Shown in pieces: positions 45,257 through 53,409 of a stretch of DNA of 64,000 nt. The notes beneath the pieces were generated by a model. The model ran no database searches, had not been told where the DNA came from, and saw only the letters and a list, made by a program, of their open reading frames with translations. Numbering within the stretch: the first letter of the stretch is position 1; each line of letters begins with the position of its first letter. This DNA comes from Belliella buryatensis (GTDB taxonomy: Bacteria > Bacteroidota > Bacteroidia > Cytophagales > Cyclobacteriaceae), in the NCBI RefSeq assembly GCF_900188245.1, contig NZ_FZOK01000015.1, forward strand, positions 43,917 to 107,916. Direction: 5' to 3'. The position numbers were made by a program, and so were the translations under genes.

Positions 45257-46363
45257 TTATTTCATAACCGCCAAATTGATGAATTTATTATCTTTATTCT
45301 TCAATGAAGCATCTAAATAAACCAACTTTTCACCTGATACTCCTATAAATTCACCAAATTCATATAAGTCTATATGATTTTTCTGTACATTCCACTTAAC
45401 TTCTTCTAAATCTAGTTGATAAAGGGAGCAAAACACTCTATAAAATTCATTCTGCTTATTATCATTTATTGCAAAAAACAAATACAACTTACCACTTTCT
45501 ACGATCAAATTACTAACTCTGGCTGAAATCTGACGTTGTTCAATAGGGATTAATTGTGGATTAAACTTTTCAGGAATTTCAATAAGGTCTAAAGTCATGT
45601 AACCTTTTAATGGGAGGGGGATTGACTCATATTTCTCGAAATCTTCATTTATATCATAAACTCGTATTTCTTTCTCAAATGGAAAACAGATATACAATCT
45701 ATCTTCATAAATATCAAAAGAATAATAATTATTGGGTATAAAATGACCTTCTGGATGAGTCATTTGTTTTGGATACCGAATCACCCTTTTTATCTGTTTA
45801 CCCTCCGTATCAAACACCCCCATAAACTCACCTGACTTCCTATAATATTCAGGATCTAATAAGGAAGTTTCTACAGCATTGAGTTCAATATAGAAATTAT
45901 CTCGATACTTTTTAAACTTACCTCCGAACAATGGTATAGAGGTACTTTCATCTAAACCTAGACGAAATGTTTGAGTGAATTCTTTTTCTTCAAAGTTATA
46001 GACATAAATCATTTTTCGTTTACTTTCCAAAAGATAGATATCAGGGAACTCACTCGCATCAAATGTTGAGAAAATCAATGATCTTTTAGGATCACTTAAC
46101 GTGTTAACAAAATCAATTTGTTCGCCATTATTTAAATTATAAATAGAAATACCTGAAAACCCACCGACAGAAACGATAAGGGAATCAGATACTAACTGAG
46201 ACTTATCAGGCTTTTGGAAAAAACCTATCTTATCATTTGAAATCTTTGATTCTTCAATTTTCAGTTCAAATTCTTTAAAATTCACTTGGTCATCATCCTT
46301 AACGTTACAAGACAAAAACCCAATCAATGAAAAACAGAAAATACAGCGCTGTATCATAAACAT
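45257..46363 (-). CDS. Lipoprotein with a predicted beta-propeller (DUF4221/6-bladed-like)
   Basis: 368 residues. Lipobox GFLSCN (C19; M3 is another possible start). The body has repeating four-strand-like blocks (SLIVSVGGFSGISIYNLNNGEQIDF, YSFDIYEDRLYICFPFEKEIRVYDI, LIVESGKLYLFFAINDN) typical of six-bladed propellers such as DUF4221 or BF3164-like lipoproteins of Bacteroidota. The role is unknown. A six-cysteine secreted peptide gene lies 73 nt upstream on the same strand, an arrangement reminiscent of NVEALA peptide/propeller clusters. Confidence 0.78.
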   Translation of the reverse strand: MFMIQRCIFCFSLIGFLSCNVKDDDQVNFKEFELKIEESKISNDKIGFFQKPDKSQLVSDSLIVSVGGFSGISIYNLNNGEQIDFVNTLSDPKRSLIFSTFDASEFPDIYLLESKRKMIYVYNFEEKEFTQTFRLGLDESTSIPLFGGKFKKYRDNFYIELNAVETSLLDPEYYRKSGEFMGVFDTEGKQIKRVIRYPKQMTHPEGHFIPNNYYSFDIYEDRLYICFPFEKEIRVYDINEDFEKYESIPLPLKGYMTLDLIEIPEKFNPQLIPIEQRQISARVSNLIVESGKLYLFFAINDNKQNEFYRVFCSLYQLDLEEVKWNVQKNHIDLYEFGEFIGVSGEKLVYLDASLKNKDNKFINLAVMK

Positions 46364-46436
46364 TTAATTAAGGGTTTTGCTGCAAAATCCATTTATGCAG
46401 CATTAACTCATAGGGATATACTATTTTGAGATCAAC

Positions 46437-46649
46437 TTAATCTTCAATCAAATCATCAAATCCACAAATTAACACCCCACCTGCTGAACCACAAGCCAAG
46501 AACACACAATCTCCACAATCGTACATATCACAACTATGAAATTCACCCCAATAATCACAACCAGTAGTCTGCGCAGAAGTCTGATTTGGAATGGATAAAG
46601 ACAAACTTATAAGAGATGATAATACTAATGCTCCAATTAATTTTTTCAT
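46437..46649 (-). CDS. Small secreted six-cysteine peptide
   Basis: 70 residues. Signal peptide MKKLIGALVLSSLISLSLSI...TSAQ, then a mature peptide of about 43 residues with six cysteines (C31, C40, C45, C48, C53, C62) and acidic residues at the end (DDLIED). The spacing suggests up to three disulfides. No family recognised; it is not a standard NVEALA peptide. It sits just upstream of the propeller-like lipoprotein and may be cotranscribed with it. Confidence 0.75.
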   Translation of the reverse strand: MKKLIGALVLSSLISLSLSIPNQTSAQTTGCDYWGEFHSCDMYDCGDCVFLACGSAGGVLICGFDDLIED

Positions 46650-46812
46650 AATTAAATAAATTTAGACCCATTGCAAAACGCGGGTAGGATCGTGAAACCC
46701 AATCAAAATAATACCGGTAAAAATGATCTGAACAATTATAGAAAAAAAAAACAATAGTTGTCAAGCTTTTTCTTAGTTTAATTTCAACCTATTTAAAATC
46801 AATTTCTTAAAA

Positions 46813-46840
46813 TAAAAAAAACCTGACTTTCCAGTCAGGC
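46813..46840 (-). terminator. Terminator after the anti-sigma gene
   Basis: CCTGACT-TTCC-AGTCAGG stem (46822-46839) followed on the minus strand by eight T residues. Confidence 0.85.
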
Positions 46841-46866
46841 TTTTTTGTTAGAATAAGTATAATTAA

Positions 46867-47688
46867 TTAAGCAACTGGGCCTAATACTACGAGCTTCTCT
46901 AAGGTTGGGCTTTCGCTTCCTCCTTTAGGCTCTATAGTGATAGCAAAAGCTCCTGCTGCGGCCACGGCTTGCATTTGTTGCAAGCTGAATTTTTGTCCTG
47001 CATTGACTAGACCTATTCCTACAGGACCATCGTCACCGATTGCCCAAAGTTGGTAGTCGGAGTTTTCATCCAGTTCATTCAGCGTGTTGACAGAGATAAA
47101 TACGCTTTCTGCACCCTTATCCCACCATACATCAACTTGCGCATCCTTCTGCATCTCAAAGCCATCTCCTTTCATAGGTACCCTTTCGAAATTACCTGTC
47201 AGAAGTGTCTCTAATTGTGCATCTGTCTGTTCGTAGTTGACTTTATAATTATCGAGTTCCTCTGCGAGGACTGCTCTTTCCTGTACCATTGCCATCAGCC
47301 TTTGGTCTACATCATAATATCGGGTAGCATAATAAATTGCAAAAACCGATGCGACAACTGCTACAATAGATGCCGCTGCTGCATATGCTTTCCATGGTTG
47401 AAGTGGTACCACTTTCCCTTCTCCTTTGGAAGGAATGGCTTGATCTGAAGCGGCAGGCTTGACCTCTTTTTCCCAAGTATCCATTACTTGAGCCTTCAAT
47501 GATGTCGAAGGAGCCTTCCCTGATAAATTATCAAAGGCAAACATCGCTTCTTCTATCTGATCCAGTTCTTTCCTGATTTCAGGGTACTGCTCAGCTAGCT
47601 TCATCACTTCTTCCTGCTCCCGCACACTCAACTCCCCTAGTACGAAGAGTTCGAGTTTTCCTGACGATATATAAGCTTGAATATCCAC
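46867..47688 (-). CDS. Anti-sigma factor, RskA-like
   Basis: 273 residues. An N-terminal cytoplasmic anti-sigma domain (YISSGKLELFVLGELSVREQEEVMKLAEQYPEIRKEL, about 5-60), one TM helix (about 105-125, AAAASIVAVVASVFAIYYATRYY), a short coiled coil and the C-terminal RskA periplasmic beta domain (WWDKGAESVFISVNTLNELDENSDYQLWAIGDDGPVGIG). It sequesters the ECF sigma factor encoded directly upstream, with a 1-nt overlap of the two genes. Confidence 0.93.
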   Translation of the reverse strand: MDIQAYISSGKLELFVLGELSVREQEEVMKLAEQYPEIRKELDQIEEAMFAFDNLSGKAPSTSLKAQVMDTWEKEVKPAASDQAIPSKGEGKVVPLQPWKAYAAAASIVAVVASVFAIYYATRYYDVDQRLMAMVQERAVLAEELDNYKVNYEQTDAQLETLLTGNFERVPMKGDGFEMQKDAQVDVWWDKGAESVFISVNTLNELDENSDYQLWAIGDDGPVGIGLVNAGQKFSLQQMQAVAAAGAFAITIEPKGGSESPTLEKLVVLGPVA

Positions 47689-48221
47689 TAAATTTTCTCT
47701 AAGTTCTTTTTTAATACATTTACAGCTGCTCGAATACGTGACTTGACCGTACCTAAGGGAATATCATATTCCTCCGATACTTCGGAGTGGGTGTACCCTT
47801 TGAAATAAATACATTCAATCACAAACCTTTGTTCCTCATTGAGGGCGGTCAAGAGCTCTTTGACTCCAATCCCATCGACAAGCTCCAAGGTACCCGATTC
47901 GCTTTCGATTCCATATACGTAGTCATCTATCGTATTGGTCTTACTGCTTTTAGAAAATTCCTTAGACCTGGTTTTATCTATTGCCGCATTGCGACAGATA
48001 TTTGCCATCCAGGTATAAAGCCTCCCCTTTGATTCATCATAGCCGTCTATTTTTCTAGTGATCTTGATAAAGGCATCGTGAAAAACCTCCTCAGCAATAT
48101 CATGATCAGTAATGATCCTAGAAATAACGGCAAAGAGCGCTCTGGAATACTTATCGTAAAGGTATTCCACCGTTTTCCGGTCCTGAGCCCTAAGTCCTGC
48201 TATTAACTGTTCTTCTTCCAA
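47688..48221 (-). CDS. ECF-type RNA polymerase sigma factor
   Basis: About 178 residues from a TTG start at 48221 (LEEEQLIAGLRAQDRKTVEYLYDKY). Region 2 (YDKYSRALFAVISRIITDHDIAEEVFHDAFIKITRKIDGYDESKGRLYTWMANICRNAAIDKTRSKEF) and region 4 (LNEEQRFVIECIYFKGYTHSEVSEEYDIPLGTVKSRIRAAVNVLKKNL) are complete. An ATG at 48266 is in frame, but it lies inside the lpdA terminator hairpin, so I prefer the shorter form. Partner of the RskA-like anti-sigma factor. Confidence 0.9.
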   Translation of the reverse strand: MEEEQLIAGLRAQDRKTVEYLYDKYSRALFAVISRIITDHDIAEEVFHDAFIKITRKIDGYDESKGRLYTWMANICRNAAIDKTRSKEFSKSSKTNTIDDYVYGIESESGTLELVDGIGVKELLTALNEEQRFVIECIYFKGYTHSEVSEEYDIPLGTVKSRIRAAVNVLKKNLEKI

Positions 48222-48248
48222 AAGGTACTTTTTAAAATATGTGACATT

Positions 48249-48291
48249 CCTATAAAAAGAAAGCACAAGGCAATTGTTTCACCTTGTGCTT
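48249..48291 (-). terminator. Terminator after lpdA
   Basis: AAGCACAAGG...CCTTGTGCTT stem (48261-48270 with 48282-48291) followed on the minus strand by TCTTTTTATA. It covers the ATG of the longer sigma-factor reading. Confidence 0.75.
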
Positions 48292-48317
48292 ATAATATTA
48301 GGATTATTTCATTGTAA

Positions 48318-49718
48318 TTACAAATGGATCACTTCTCCATAAGCAGCAGCTGCAGCTTCCATCACTGCTTCTGACATGGTTGGGTGAGGGTGAACAGTCT
48401 TGATCAAATCCATACCTGTTGTCTCTAACTTACGCACAGCAACGATCTCAGCGATCATCTCCGTCACATTAGCACCGATCATATGTGCACCAAGTAATTC
48501 TCCATACTTTGCATCAAAGATCAATTTAACAAATCCATCTTTTGCTCCGGCAGCTGATGCTTTTCCTGAAGCAGAGAATGGGAATTTACCAACTTTCAAT
48601 TCATATCCTGCTTCTTTGGCTTGTGCCTCTGTATATCCTACTGAAGAAATTTCAGGAATACAATAAGTACATCCAGGTATGTTGTTATAATCCAATGCTT
48701 CAGGATGGTGACCTGCGATTTTCTCTACACAAATAATTCCTTCAGCAGATGCTACGTGAGCTAATGCTGGACCTGCTACGACATCACCGATCGCATAGTA
48801 ACCTGGCATATTGGTTTTGTAGAATTCGTCAGTTTTGATCTTACCTTTCTCAACCAAAATCCCAACATCTTCTAATCCGATATTTTCAATATTTGATACA
48901 ACACCTACCGCAGAAAGAACGATATCACATTCAATGGTTGATTCAGTTCCTTTCTTATCTTTCACCGTCACTTTGCAACCTTTTCCTTTGGTATCCACAG
49001 CAGTCACTTCTGTGCTCGTCATAATTTTGACACCTGCTTTTTTGTAGATTTTCTCCAGCGCTTTTGATACTTCTTCATCTTCGTTAGGAACGATTCTATC
49101 CAAAAACTCTACGATAGTCACTTCCACACCAATAGACTTATAAACATAAGCAAACTCAACACCGATAGCTCCTGAACCAACTACAACCATTTTGGAAGGT
49201 TTTTTATCCAAAGTCATGGCTTTTCTGTAACCTACGATTTTTTCATTGTCGATTTTCAAGGCTGGAAGTTCTCTTGCTCTACCACCTGTTGCAATGATGA
49301 TATGATCCCCTGCATAGACAGTCTTCTTACCATCCTTGTCTTCAACCTCCACTTTCTTACCTGGCTGCACTTTTCCCCAGCCTAAAAGTTGATCGATTTT
49401 ATTCTTTTTAAGCAAAAACTGTATTCCTTTGGACATTCCACCTGCTACATCGCGGCTTCTTTTAATCATGGCGTTGAAATCCATCTCAGCGCCTTTGACT
49501 TTGATCCCGTAATCCTCAGAGTGGTTGATATATTCAAATACTTGAGCACTTTTTATCAATGCTTTGGTAGGAATACAACCCCAGTTTAAGCAAATCCCAC
49601 CTAATTCGGCAGCTTCCACTACTGCGGTTTTGAGACCCAATTGAGCCGCGCGAATCGCCGCAACATACCCCCCTGGACCAGTACCCACTACTATTACATC
49701 ATATTTCGTTGAAGACAT
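48318..49718 (-). CDS. lpdA: Dihydrolipoyl dehydrogenase
   Basis: 466 residues. The redox disulfide in GGICLNWGCIPTKALIK, FAD-binding GTGPGGYVAAIRAAQLG, the NAD-binding VVVGSGAIGVEFAYVYKSIG and the active-site HPHPTMSE of the C-terminal interface domain are present. It reoxidises dihydrolipoamide in pyruvate or 2-oxoacid dehydrogenase complexes and the glycine cleavage system. The other subunits are not in this window. Confidence 0.97.
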   Translation of the reverse strand: MSSTKYDVIVVGTGPGGYVAAIRAAQLGLKTAVVEAAELGGICLNWGCIPTKALIKSAQVFEYINHSEDYGIKVKGAEMDFNAMIKRSRDVAGGMSKGIQFLLKKNKIDQLLGWGKVQPGKKVEVEDKDGKKTVYAGDHIIIATGGRARELPALKIDNEKIVGYRKAMTLDKKPSKMVVVGSGAIGVEFAYVYKSIGVEVTIVEFLDRIVPNEDEEVSKALEKIYKKAGVKIMTSTEVTAVDTKGKGCKVTVKDKKGTESTIECDIVLSAVGVVSNIENIGLEDVGILVEKGKIKTDEFYKTNMPGYYAIGDVVAGPALAHVASAEGIICVEKIAGHHPEALDYNNIPGCTYCIPEISSVGYTEAQAKEAGYELKVGKFPFSASGKASAAGAKDGFVKLIFDAKYGELLGAHMIGANVTEMIAEIVAVRKLETTGMDLIKTVHPHPTMSEAVMEAAAAAYGEVIHL

Positions 49719-49804
49719 ATTTTTAAGGTTTAATTTTCAAATAAGCTACGCAAAAATAAGCTTTTTAAGGTGAGAAAAAAATATAAGACTAGGCTATAAT
49801 CATG

Positions 49805-50338
49805 GCACGCAGAGACGCAAAGAAATTTGAATTCTGGAATTTTATTCAAATGATAATTTTTCTTAAATTATTGCTAGCAAATTATAGTTCATTCCAAATT
49901 CTATTTTTATGACTGAAAATGAAATTTCTAAAGAGATAATCAATTCATGCTACACGATTCACTCTGAATTAGGTCCAGGCTTATATGAAAACATTTATGA
50001 AAATATTTTAGCATATGAATTGAGTAATAAAGGATTTGATGTAAAAAGGCAAAAACCAATACCTGTCATTTGGCAAGGGATGATTTTCGAGAATAGCTTC
50101 AAAGCAGACCTAATCATTGAAAACAAGGTTTTGATAGAGTTAAAATCTATAGAAGCTTTATCTAAAGTTCATTACAAACAAGTAATCACATATTTAAAGC
50201 TCACTAATATTAAGCTTGGTTTACTAATTAATTTCAATGAAAGCCTTCTAAGAGACGGTGTAAAAAGAATAGTTTTTGGTCTTTAAAGAGGTTAAAATTA
50301 AATAACCAAAAAGACTGCGTCTTTGCGTCTCTGCGTGC
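49805..50338. mobile_element. GxxExxY cassette bounded by perfect 18-bp inverted repeats
   Basis: GCACGCAGAGACGCAAAG at 49805-49822 is the exact reverse complement of 50321-50338. The only gene inside is the GxxExxY protein. The right end contains three 8-nt units (CTGCGTCT, TTGCGTCT, CTGCGTGC, 50315-50338). No transposase and no clear target duplication were seen, so mobility is inferred only. Confidence 0.5.
49909..50286 (+). CDS. GxxExxY protein (PD-(D/E)xK nuclease-like)
   Basis: 125 residues. The family motif is G24-L-Y-E27-N-I-Y30 in LGPGLYENIYEN. A nuclease-like core follows with D67 (FKADLII) and E77-L-K79 (VLIELKS), matching the D-(x)n-ExK pattern. Family function unknown; the fold suggests DNA or RNA cleavage. 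It lies within inverted repeats and points the same way as downstream fabG. Flanking sequence is AT-rich. Confidence 0.9.
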   Translation: MTENEISKEIINSCYTIHSELGPGLYENIYENILAYELSNKGFDVKRQKPIPVIWQGMIFENSFKADLIIENKVLIELKSIEALSKVHYKQVITYLKLTNIKLGLLINFNESLLRDGVKRIVFGL

Positions 50339-50354
50339 ATTAAAAAATTATCTT

Positions 50355-50362
50355 TATTTTTG
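50355..50362 (+). promoter_or_regulatory. Minus-7 element of fabG
   Basis: TATTTTTG matches TAnnTTTG, 33 nt before the ATG. The position where TTTG is expected (about 50331-50335) falls inside the cassette's right inverted repeat and does not match. Confidence 0.5.
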
Positions 50363-50394
50363 ACCTTATTTTAAAAAACCAAAGAAACTAAACT

Positions 50395-51141
50395 ATGGGA
50401 TTATTAAGCGGAAAAACGGCTCTGATCACGGGAGCATCAAAAGGAATAGGAAGAGCCATTGCCATCAGATATGCTCAGGAAGGTGCCAATGTGGCTTTCA
50501 CGTATTTGTCAAGTGTTGAAAAAGGACAAGCTTTGGAAAATGAATTAGCGGCATTTGGCATCAAAGCCAAAGGCTATAAATCTGATGCTTCCAACTTTGC
50601 TGCTGCTGATGAATTGGTCAATGCTGTGGTTTCTGAATTCGGTGGCTTGGATATTTTGATCAATAACGCCGGGATCACCAGAGATAATCTTTTGATGCGA
50701 ATGACAGAAGATGCTTGGGACGAAGTCATCAATGTCAACCTCAAATCTTGTTTCAACACCGTCAAAGCTGCTACTAGAACGATGATGAAAGCCAAAGCTG
50801 GATCCATCATCAATATCACTTCTGTAGTCGGTATCAAAGGTAATGCTGGACAAGCAAACTATGCCGCTTCCAAATCTGGAATCGTAGGTTTCACGAAATC
50901 AGTCGCTTTGGAATTAGGCTCTCGAAATATCAGATGTAATGCTGTCGCACCAGGATTTATCGAAACTGAGATGACGGCTGTTCTTGATGAAAAGACTGTT
51001 CAGGGCTGGAGAGATGCCATTCCGATGAAGCGTGGTGGTCAACCTGATGAAGTGGCAAACGCCTGTGTATTCTTAGGGTCTGATATGAGTTCTTACATCT
51101 CAGGTCAAGTACTACAAGTGGATGGAGCGATGTTGACTTAA
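50395..51141 (+). CDS. fabG: 3-oxoacyl-[acyl-carrier-protein] reductase
   Basis: 248 residues of the short-chain dehydrogenase family. NADPH-binding TGASKGIGRAIA, INNAGITRDNLLMRM, the catalytic Ser-Tyr-Lys set (INITSVVG...NYAASKSG) and the C-terminal SSYISGQVLQVDGAMLT are FabG-like. It reduces beta-ketoacyl-ACP in fatty acid elongation. The NNAGITRDNLLMRM motif is a strong FabG indicator within the family. Confidence 0.94.
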   Translation: MGLLSGKTALITGASKGIGRAIAIRYAQEGANVAFTYLSSVEKGQALENELAAFGIKAKGYKSDASNFAAADELVNAVVSEFGGLDILINNAGITRDNLLMRMTEDAWDEVINVNLKSCFNTVKAATRTMMKAKAGSIINITSVVGIKGNAGQANYAASKSGIVGFTKSVALELGSRNIRCNAVAPGFIETEMTAVLDEKTVQGWRDAIPMKRGGQPDEVANACVFLGSDMSSYISGQVLQVDGAMLT

Positions 51142-51144
51142 TTG

Positions 51145-51172
51145 TAGAATTTAAATTTTAGATTTTAGATTC
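51145..51172. repeat. Heptanucleotide degenerate tandem repeat (4 units)
   Basis: TAGAATT, TAAATTT, TAGATTT, TAGATTC directly after the fabG stop; unit length is exactly 7 nt. Confidence 0.65.
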
Positions 51173-51206
51173 ACGAGTGAGAACTCTTCGGTATTCGGAT
51201 TTAAAA

Positions 51207-51248
51207 TGTTGAATATTGAATTCTGAACCACGAATGATGAAGTAATAA
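51207..51248. repeat. Heptanucleotide degenerate tandem repeat (6 units)
   Basis: TGTTGAA, TATTGAA, TTCTGAA, CCACGAA, TGATGAA, GTAATAA in a row. The last three letters (GAA) are kept in five units; a different heptamer from the array 35 nt before. Confidence 0.65.
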
Positions 51249-51254
51249 TAAAGA

Positions 51255-51300
51255 AAAAAACCCTGCATGAAAGAGCTTTACTTTAGTGCAGGGTTATTTT
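51255..51300. terminator. Bidirectional terminator between fabG and the thioredoxin-like gene
   Basis: AACCCTGCA (51259-51267) pairs with TGCAGGGTT (51287-51295); A run before and T run after serve both convergent genes. Confidence 0.75.
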
Positions 51301-51312
51301 TTACTATAGCGA

Positions 51313-52185
51313 TCAGTCCAAAGAAAACTGAGTCTTAAGTAGTTCATCTATCAATTCTCTTTTTTTCTTAGACCAGTGTTTGGGATAATTATCAATTGCA
51401 TTTTGTGCATATACAGATGCTTTTTCAGGATTTCCTGTTTTATCATATATGACCGCAGCCAAGAATTGGTTAAAATAATGATCTCCTTTTGATAGTGAAT
51501 TTTCGATATGCTTTATTGCAAGAGTTTGATTTCCTTCTGGGAGATTGATATCCTCCCAATTAATCGATAAAGGCTGTGAATAATCAAGTTCTGGAGGCAT
51601 TTCCAATTGATGATAGGCAAGCATCCCCTCAGAAAGCATTCCCAGGGAGCGTTTAGTCTTTGGATACATTCTATTGTTAAAATATGTCCTAAAAAACAAT
51701 GGGGTTTGAGGTTTTGGATTCAACCCCTTTTGTGCTGCTTTCAAAATTCTTTTATCAATTTTCCTACTACCATTAAAGAAATATGTGATATTCCCATTAG
51801 GATCTAAAAAGAAGAAATTGGGAAAAACAAAATAATTAGTAAAGATTACCTCTTCATTATTTTCAAGTCTTGACAATGGCTCTGCCATAGAAAGATCCAC
51901 CAATTCATTCATGGTTTTGGCATTCAACCCCTCAGGATTTGCGAATGCTACATTGATAAAGTTGGCATTCATAAATTCTCCAACCTCTTTATTATTACCC
52001 AAATTGAAAAAAGCTCGCATGGAGTATCCACAATGTGTAGTACCAAACATTACAAAGACATGCTTCTCTTCTTCCTTAGCTTGATTCAGCGCTTCTTTCA
52101 AAGTGATAGATTGAAAATCGACTCCTTGCCCAATCGATTGACTCGACAAGCAAACAAGAGACAACAGTACCAATACAATTCTCAT
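51313..52185 (-). CDS. Exported thioredoxin-fold protein with a CGYS active site
   Basis: 290 residues with a signal peptide (ending SQSIGQ). A Thioredoxin_7-like domain (about 25-145) has the redox motif H51-C52-G53-Y54-S55: the second cysteine of the usual CxxC is Ser, giving a monothiol form. FPNFFFLDPNGN is the cis-Pro region. A helical TPR-like C-terminus follows (about 220-285, KHIENSLSKGDHYFNQFLAAVIYDKTGNPEKASVYAQNAIDNYP). Periplasmic. Confidence 0.82.
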   Translation of the reverse strand: MRIVLVLLSLVCLSSQSIGQGVDFQSITLKEALNQAKEEEKHVFVMFGTTHCGYSMRAFFNLGNNKEVGEFMNANFINVAFANPEGLNAKTMNELVDLSMAEPLSRLENNEEVIFTNYFVFPNFFFLDPNGNITYFFNGSRKIDKRILKAAQKGLNPKPQTPLFFRTYFNNRMYPKTKRSLGMLSEGMLAYHQLEMPPELDYSQPLSINWEDINLPEGNQTLAIKHIENSLSKGDHYFNQFLAAVIYDKTGNPEKASVYAQNAIDNYPKHWSKKKRELIDELLKTQFSLD

Positions 52186-52199
52186 AAGGCAAATGGACT

Positions 52200-52424
52200 T
52201 TATACTTTTTGAATTTTCCTGATTTTAAATATCCTATGGATTGTATAGGCAACTCCTAACACTGGAATGAAAAGTAAAACCAAATATTCTATCGTTATAA
52301 AATGATCCCGATTCTTTGTTAATAGGACATAAAACAATAAAAACAAACTTATCAGTACGTTCAAATAAAATGTTAGAATCCAAACAACCATTAAACTAGG
52401 ACTATTAATAAAGGCTAATTCCAT
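52200..52424 (-). CDS. Small hypothetical membrane protein
   Basis: 74 residues, two TM helices (about 12-35 and 45-62) with a basic C-terminal tail (HRIFKIRKIQKV). No family recognised; it resembles short PLDc_N-like membrane proteins in layout only. It lies 14 nt upstream of the thioredoxin-fold gene on the same strand, so probably cotranscribed. Confidence 0.6.
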   Translation of the reverse strand: MELAFINSPSLMVVWILTFYLNVLISLFLLFYVLLTKNRDHFITIEYLVLLFIPVLGVAYTIHRIFKIRKIQKV

Positions 52425-52554
52425 TGTTACTTAATTTTAAATAGTTTAATTTTTCAAAAATGGAAGATAGTAGATTTTAGTTATAAATAAAAACTTGTAA
52501 CCTTTTATCAAAATTTAAGTATATTGTAATGATATCATTTTAATATCATACACT

Positions 52555-53403
52555 ATGGAAAAAATAACAAAACCCCTTTCTGGCTATTTGATGGTTTTGG
52601 TGGCGATAGCCCTGATACCAGCCATTATTATTTTATTGATGAACCAAGTCATTTTGTTAGGTATAGCACTGATTGTACTGTTTATTTTAACACTACCAGG
52701 TTTCTTTACTTTACAACCTAACAAAGCCATGGTTCTGATTCTATTTGGAGCTTACAAAGGAACTGTTAAAGCGAATGGTTTCTTTTGGGTCAATCCGTTT
52801 ATGACCAAGAATAAAATATCTCTTCGTGTAAGAAATTTTGAAAACAAGCCGCTAAAAGTAAATGACAAAATCGGAAATCCTGTCATGGTGGGAACCATTG
52901 TTGTTTGGCAAGTAGAAGACACTTTCAAAGCTACTTTTGAAGTGGAGGATTATGAGAACTTCATTCATCTTCAGTCTGATGCAGCTGTGCGGAAAATGGC
53001 AGGAAAATATCCTTATGATGATTTTGAAGCTGAGGATGCAGAAATCACTTTACGCTCTGGTGTAGAAGATGTCAATCATTCTCTAGAAGCTGAGATTTCA
53101 GACCGCTTGCATCATGCAGGTATCAAAGTCATCGAAGCAAGAATTTCTCACTTGGCCTATTCTCAGGAAATCGCCTCCGCCATGCTTCAAAGGCAACAAG
53201 CAACAGCCATTGTCGCAGCGAGAAGAAAAATAGTAGATGGTGCGGTTGGAATGGTAGAAATGGCTTTGGAAGACCTGAAAATCAAAGGAATCGTGGATTT
53301 TGAAGAGGAGAAAAAAGCTGCCATGGTAAGTAATTTGATGGTGGTCTTGTGTTCGGATAGAGCGGCAAGCCCTGTGTTGAATGTGGGAACGCTGAACCAA
53401 TAA
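52555..53403 (+). CDS. SPFH/band-7 domain protein
   Basis: 282 residues. Two N-terminal TM helices (about 12-30 and 32-50), then an SPFH domain (about 55-225) with PNKAMVLILFGAYKGTVKANGFFWVNPF and IGNPVMVGTIVVWQVEDTFKATFEVEDYENFI, and a helical C-terminus (RRKIVDGAVGMVEMALEDLKIKGIVDFEEEKKAAMVSNLMVVL). SPFH proteins organise membrane microdomains. It starts a three-gene run with a membrane protein and a ribbon-helix-helix protein. Confidence 0.92.
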   Translation: MEKITKPLSGYLMVLVAIALIPAIIILLMNQVILLGIALIVLFILTLPGFFTLQPNKAMVLILFGAYKGTVKANGFFWVNPFMTKNKISLRVRNFENKPLKVNDKIGNPVMVGTIVVWQVEDTFKATFEVEDYENFIHLQSDAAVRKMAGKYPYDDFEAEDAEITLRSGVEDVNHSLEAEISDRLHHAGIKVIEARISHLAYSQEIASAMLQRQQATAIVAARRKIVDGAVGMVEMALEDLKIKGIVDFEEEKKAAMVSNLMVVLCSDRAASPVLNVGTLNQ

Positions 53404-53409
53404 TTTAGC

